Shown one piece after another: positions 59,902 through 64,000 of a stretch of 64,000 nucleotides of DNA. A model generated the notes under the pieces. The model saw only the letters and a list, made by a program, of their open reading frames with translations, was not told the origin of the DNA and made no database searches. Position numbers and translations under genes: made by a program. Every line of letters begins with the position of its first letter. Positions within the stretch are counted from its first letter, which is position 1. The stretch is from contig NW_024468564.1 in the NCBI RefSeq assembly GCF_001632365.1, positions 7,532 to 71,531 of the forward strand, given 5' to 3'. This DNA comes from Laetiporus sulphureus 93-53 (Eukaryota > Basidiomycota > Agaricomycetes > Polyporales > Laetiporaceae).

Positions 59902-61225
59902 GACTTTCGGGGCGGAGACAAGGTAAAGGGCCGCTCGGCGTGCAGGGACGATTTACCCAGGAGACTCTTTATGTGAGCAATATTGATATCTTCTCTGCTA
60001 AATTGGAGGTGACAAGTGCGAGTGACAAGGCAGCGTCACTCGGAAGAAACCACAGATGAAGAATGGTGCGTACGTTCAGACTTGCTGGAAAGCGCGGTAA
60101 GGAGTGTGAGGCACGTTCGTGGGCGCAAACAGGCCGCGCATGCGGAGACCTGCATCAGATGTGCGCATCCGAGGCTGTTCGCAATTGGTGCGATGATTGC
60201 TGCACGGCTTCGTATAGCTCCCACTTCGTGATACATTGATGTTCAGCGGGTGCCTCTGCACAACGGATCTTTGAAGGTTGGAAGGACCCCGAGGGACTCT
60301 GCGCGCGCCACGACGAATGTCACTGTCCACTGTCAGACTGCAGCCGTGCGCTCGGATACGCGCTAACGCCCATTGATATCAATCATCATGCAGCAAACAT
60401 CAGCGCCGCGCGAGTCCCACCAATGTCGTAAACGAGTGCTAGGCGCATTCAACGGCAAAGTCTGAACACTCCCGCATTTCGACTGCGTTTCCTGTCAAGC
60501 GCATTGAGACGTTTTCCTGACAGTGAGTTTCCTAGTCGAGCTCGCTCTTCGTCTCATCGGACGTCGAGCGGCCAGGCGGGTCGCGCCTTCACTACGCGAT
60601 AAGACAGATATCTTACACATACCGCACAAGGACCCTGAAAATTCGAATTGGCTGCCAAGCACCCGGTGCGATCGCTGTTCCCGTTCTGTGTACGTGTCGG
60701 CTCATTAGATGCTCTCCATGCCCAGCACGATGCATATGGCCACTCCACGAGGCAAGGCAACACCTCGGGCTATGCCTTTCTTGGCTCGGAGAACGTTGTT
60801 GCGCGTGCGTGTCATTAGCGCGCGAGCTCCGTCTGACCGCATCTCCCGCTGTTGTCGGCAGATGGTCTTCGCTTGCTACTACAAGCCAGACCATTTCAGA
60901 ATCGGAAGATGCTTAGATCGGCTGGCATGGGAATATGCATTCGTTGGTGCGAGGCGTTCCCATGTCGCGGTTTTTGATCGGGAACTAGACGGGCTCCGGG
61001 ATCCTAGAGCTTGCGGGATACGCGTATCAACCTCCCGAGATAACGTCGAGGCCAGGGTCAGTCGGCATAGAGGACATAAGCCCCGTTGCGCGGCAAATCG
61101 AGCACGGCCAGTGATTCCAGGTATTCCACTTGAACGTACGTTCACAGTGCTGTTCAGTCACACCGCATATACCTGCTCAACCCACACCGCAGCAGACTTG
61201 CGAACCGCATCGCGCACCGATCGTC
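59902..61225. other. Intergenic, no gene recognised
   Basis: Apart from the precursor upstream region there are only overlapping frames on both strands. The plus frame at 60709-61458 is long but arginine-rich and patternless, and it overlaps the small membrane protein in another frame, so it is probably chance. Confidence 0.45.
59965..59974 (-). promoter_or_regulatory. Possible TATA-like element of the precursor gene
   Basis: On the minus strand the sequence ACATAAAGAG lies about 65-75 bases upstream of the precursor ATG, a common spacing for a TATA-like box ahead of a short leader. This is a weak single-site call. Confidence 0.25.
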
Positions 61226-61519
61226 ATGAAGCCAGCCTACGTCTCCCTTCCCAGCTCCTCGCAGGACGACTCCGAAGACAAGCCGCTCGTCGGCTCCCCA
61301 GACGTGGAGGAGTACTTGTCCGCACACAGCACCTCACCGCGCCTGGCGATCTTGATCTACGTTCTATGCGCCATGACCATCCTCGTCGCCGTCATCAACT
61401 TTATCGTGCTCGTCGATTTGCGCAGGTTCAAGCTGGAGGGTGTGTTGAGTATCGGTGATTTGCCGCGTCCAGATATCTTTGCGGGTCTTCCGGATTTGCG
61501 TTCTACTGCTGGGTCGTAG
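61226..61519 (+). CDS. Small single-helix membrane protein with LPRPD motif
   Basis: This is an unspliced 97-codon gene. The N-terminus is soluble and acidic (SLPSSSQDDSEDKPLVGSPD). One strong helix follows (LAILIYVLCAMTILVAVINF), continuing IVLVDLRRFKLEG. The short lumenal-type tail reads SIGDLPRPDIFAGLPDLRST. The layout is like the N-terminal third of a UstYa protein (short cytosolic tail, one helix) without the HxxHC catalytic part. I recall LPRPxxxxGL tails in small Agaricomycete proteins encoded near DUF3328 genes, but I am not certain. It is divergently placed 277 bases from the UstYa 4 stop codon. Possible roles are an accessory or partner of the UstYa enzymes. No function can be assigned. 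Confidence 0.65.
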   Translation: MKPAYVSLPSSSQDDSEDKPLVGSPDVEEYLSAHSTSPRLAILIYVLCAMTILVAVINFIVLVDLRRFKLEGVLSIGDLPRPDIFAGLPDLRSTAGS

Positions 61520-61795
61520 GATGTTCGTATGTATGTGATTGCTGATCCTCGAGGATAGCTGCTAATGTTGGCTGATAGAACGCTATGGGTCAATGGCAGA
61601 CGGTCGTGGCCCAGATACCGACTGTGGTTTCGAGAGTCCAGAAATTGTTAAAGTGTCGAACTTGCTCTATGTGACTGTATCTTCAATAATCAGATTGTAA
61701 ATATCGCCACCGTCGTTGCGATAGCCCGTTATACCGCAAATTATTCGTACATGATGCACAATTTAAAAGAGGCTCAGAGAGCACGAGTCCAACCG

Positions 61796-62501
61796 TTATG
61801 TGCTGGTGATGTTCGAGTCCTCTCCGGTGATGGCAGGCCCATATGTATCCTTCCACTCCGCATAATTCTCCTCCACATACTCCCGGACCTGTGCCCAGTC
61901 ATGACAGCGATGCGTCACGCCCACGCCCGTCACCGTACTCGCGACCCGTCCGTCCGTCGTGAGCTGCATGTGCACCGCAGGCTCGAGCGTGACGTCGGCG
62001 CTGCACAGCGCCAGTTGGCGCAGATATATGAGGCAGTGGTCGACGTGCACCACGGCGCGTTCGGTGAGGTTGGCGCGTGCGAGGAAGTACGTGCGCAGTG
62101 CGCGGAGGCAGTGGAGCTGGTGATAGTGCGAGAGGAGATAGTGCTGCCCGTCGGCGGGTTGGTAGATGAAGCCGTCGCCGGAAGGGAGGAGTGAGTCCCA
62201 ATCGGAGTCGGGACCATAGAGGCCTAGGCGGGAAGATTTAGTGGTGGTGAGGGCGGCGGGGCGGACGTGTATTGGGAACTCGAGGACGTCTCCTGGATGC
62301 GAGTCTGCAGAGGTGTATGGTTGGTATATCGATGGGAGTACAATGGATACTTTCGAGATTGTACTCACTCCGATGTGTCCGCAAACGCACGTACGAGGCT
62401 ATCGTGGCAACATGGACAAGCATAGAGAGGGCGATCGTAACAATAATACATGCCAAGGCGGTTGTGGATAGTCGGTGGCCTTGATTCCGGGGGGCAGCCA
62501 T
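61796..62501 (-). CDS. UstYa-family (DUF3328) oxidase 4
   Basis: It starts MAAPRNQGHRLSTTALACII with the helix ALACIIVTIALSMLVHVATI. One intron of about 65 bases (donor GTGAGT after LRTHR) is followed by SHPGDVLEFPIHVRPAALTT. Then WDSLLPSGDGFIYQPADGQH, the first motif YHQLHC, the second HVDHCLIYLRQLALCSADVT, and THRCHDWAQVREYVEENYAE. It ends SNITST at 61796. Both HxxHC motifs are intact. Its length of about 210 residues suits the family. It is most similar in layout to protein 1 (both have CSADVTLEP/CSADITLEP and a C-terminal V-RDWV/REYV region). Confidence 0.88.
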
Positions 62502-63210
62502 CGCGCTATGATCATGAGCCTATGACGCGCAAGAGCAGCAATGGCGCGCGTCAGCAGCTAAGTCGGAAGCTCGAAGGATGGATGAAAACTACTCACAGAA
62601 ACACTGAACTCGATTCAGCGACTCGCGAGCGCGCGAAACGTTAGCAGAGCTAGGTACAGCGAATCGCTCTCTACGAGATGAACAGAAACTTTGAAACCAA
62701 TCCCCAAGTTCTCAGTGCTGCCAGATCAACGGGGATCAGAGCATGACGAAACGGTGCGCTCGTAGAAACTGATGTGGATGCGGTTCTCATGATATCCGTT
62801 TGATGAAACAGGCCCAAGTATGCGCGAATACAATGTTAGAGCCTGTGTGCGAACACGGAGCCCGCGTGACACGGATTTCAATGTCAGTTTGACACGAATT
62901 TCAATGTGAGATTAAAGCGGACTTGCACAGATTTCCCACAGATCGGCAGCCCCGAGCAGCGCGCACTGCCCTCCGGCCACGCCGCCGATGACGGACAACT
63001 CTGCACATGTACATTTACATGACAATATTACAAGACCATTGTGGTGTCCAATCAGGCGATGCTTCTGCCGCCGATGATCCTTCCCTAGTAGCTGGCTGTA
63101 GGGTTCCTTCGTCCTAGTAAATACGGCGCAATGCCTGGCGAAGGTCGTCACTGTTCCCCGGTGCCCGTCCCGCCGTACCCCTCTCTCCAATCCTCCCTCT
63201 CTTCAGGCAA
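62502..63210. other. Intergenic, no gene recognised
   Basis: This is the divergent region between UstYa 4 and the second peptidase gene. A short direct repeat (GATTTCAATG/GAATTTCAATGTGA) lies near 62873-62910. Confidence 0.45.
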
Positions 63211-64000
63211 GTGCGCATGCAATCCGTGGCGCGGGGCATCTCACACGCGTTCCGCAGGTTCTCCCGTCCCCTCGCTACCATGGCCAACCCCACCGTGTCC
63301 ATGACGGACGGCACGATCCCGTTCACCTACCAAGGCGAGACCTTCCAAACGTACTACAAACTCTTCGGCGACCTCGCCAGCCGCACGCGCCCACCGATCG
63401 TCATCCTCCATGGCGGGCCCGGCCTCACGCACGACTGCATGCTCCCGTTGTCCGACCTCGCCGCGGCGTCCATCCCCATCATCCTCTACGACCAGCTCGG
63501 CAACGGGCGCTCGACGCACCTCAAGGAGAAGCCGCCGACGTTCTGGACCGTCGATCTCTTCATCGATGAGCTCGTCAACCTGCTCGAGCACTTCGCCGTC
63601 CAGAACGCGTTTGACCTCCTCGGCCACTCGTGGGGCGGTATCCTCGCGTCCGAGTTCGAGGTCCGCAGGCAGCCCAAGGGGCTCAAGCATCTCATCCTAT
63701 CGGACTCGCTCGCGGCGTCGAGCCTGTGGAACAAGTCAAACATGCAGCTGCTGCAGGAGTTCCCGAAGGAGGTGCAGGAGGGCATGGGAATGGGAATGAA
63801 GGACCCCGCCAAGTTCTATGCTGCGCTGAAGCAGTTCCATGCGAAGCACGCGTGCAACGTTAGGCCGTACCCGAAGGAGGTGCAGCACTCGTTCGATGCC
63901 ATCTTTGGTCCTGACGGCGACCCGACCGTGGCCGGCGCTCCGTAAGTCTCTATCCTTCGCTCAGCGTGCTCCCCCATCGATCTTGTATGGCAGGATCCTT
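63211..64000 (+). CDS. Prolyl aminopeptidase-like serine hydrolase (S33), cut by window end
   Basis: This is a close relative of the gene at 56338-57393. It starts MRMQSVARGISHAFRRFSRP (an ATG at 63280, MANPTVSMTDG, is an alternative). The basic, amphipathic N-terminus looks like a mitochondrial targeting sequence or an unspecialised leader, unlike the hydrophobic signal of the other copy. Motifs are IVILHGGPGLTHDCMLPL, PIILYDQLGNGRSTHLKEK and FDLLGHSWGGILASEFE with the nucleophile serine. Exon 1 ends at 63941, a 52-base intron runs to 63993, and exon 2 begins at 63994 exactly as in the other copy. The acid and histidine lie beyond the window. Strong GC bias at third positions sets it apart from the decayed copy at 52 kb. 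Confidence 0.85.

Noticed and set aside
60709..61458. 249-codon plus-strand open frame
   Set aside because: Arginine-rich, patternless translation in GC-rich sequence. It overlaps the better-supported small membrane protein in a different frame.
61226..61519. Small membrane protein as the RiPP precursor
   Set aside because: It has an internal helix after a soluble N-terminus rather than a signal peptide, and no KR sites bounding a core. An accessory role is more likely.
1..64000. CRISPR arrays, rRNA or tRNA genes
   Set aside because: I saw no regularly spaced repeats and no rRNA-like blocks. I did not find a convincing tRNA by eye, but a tRNA scan would be needed to exclude one.

Overview
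The window looks like nuclear DNA of an Agaricomycete (mushroom-forming basidiomycete). Protein genes are split by many GT-AG introns of roughly 45-65 bases. The families present (UstYa/DUF3328, DUF6534 and other seven-helix membrane proteins, AA3-type GMC oxidoreductases, fungal P450s, an adenylating reductase) are typical of that group. I cannot name the species. All exon structures were read by eye from splice signals and protein family patterns.

Region 1 (1-12.1 kb) is a diverged tandem segmental duplication with an offset of about 7.1-7.3 kb. Each unit carries a GMC oxidoreductase gene. The first (1772-4169) is a pseudogene with two internal deletions. The second (8854-11511) reads as intact. 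About 748 bases are identical between the two, flanked by diverged sequence, which suggests gene conversion. A seven-helix membrane protein gene lies between the units.

Region 2 (13-18.5 kb) holds an alpha/beta hydrolase, a tandem repeat carrying a perfect 18-base palindrome twice, and the housekeeping elongation factor 2 gene.

Region 3 (21-49.2 kb) resembles a secondary-metabolism locus: a P450 (21069-23079), a second P450 (30348-32339), an A-T-R adenylating carboxylate reductase (34299-38506), a serine hydrolase (38920-40345) and a GMC oxidoreductase (42203-45123). The core is flanked by a large inverted duplication (left arm about 24.05-28.74 kb, right arm about 41.93-49.18 kb). Each arm carries a DUF6534 membrane protein gene. 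The left copy of the GMC gene is cut down to its promoter and first exon and abuts a truncated helicase fragment.

Region 4 (49.5-64 kb) has two paralogous membrane proteins, a decayed prolyl aminopeptidase, and then what I consider the main discovery. Four UstYa-family (DUF3328) genes and two prolyl aminopeptidase-like hydrolases surround a 50-residue secreted peptide gene (59691-59901, minus strand). That gene has a signal peptide, one KR kexin site and a short C-terminal peptide GEYKGPTLALCF, and was too small to be found by ORF length. Secreted precursor plus kexin site plus UstYa oxidases is the layout of ascomycete dikaritin RiPP pathways (ustiloxin, phomopsin, asperipin). This would be a candidate basidiomycete counterpart.
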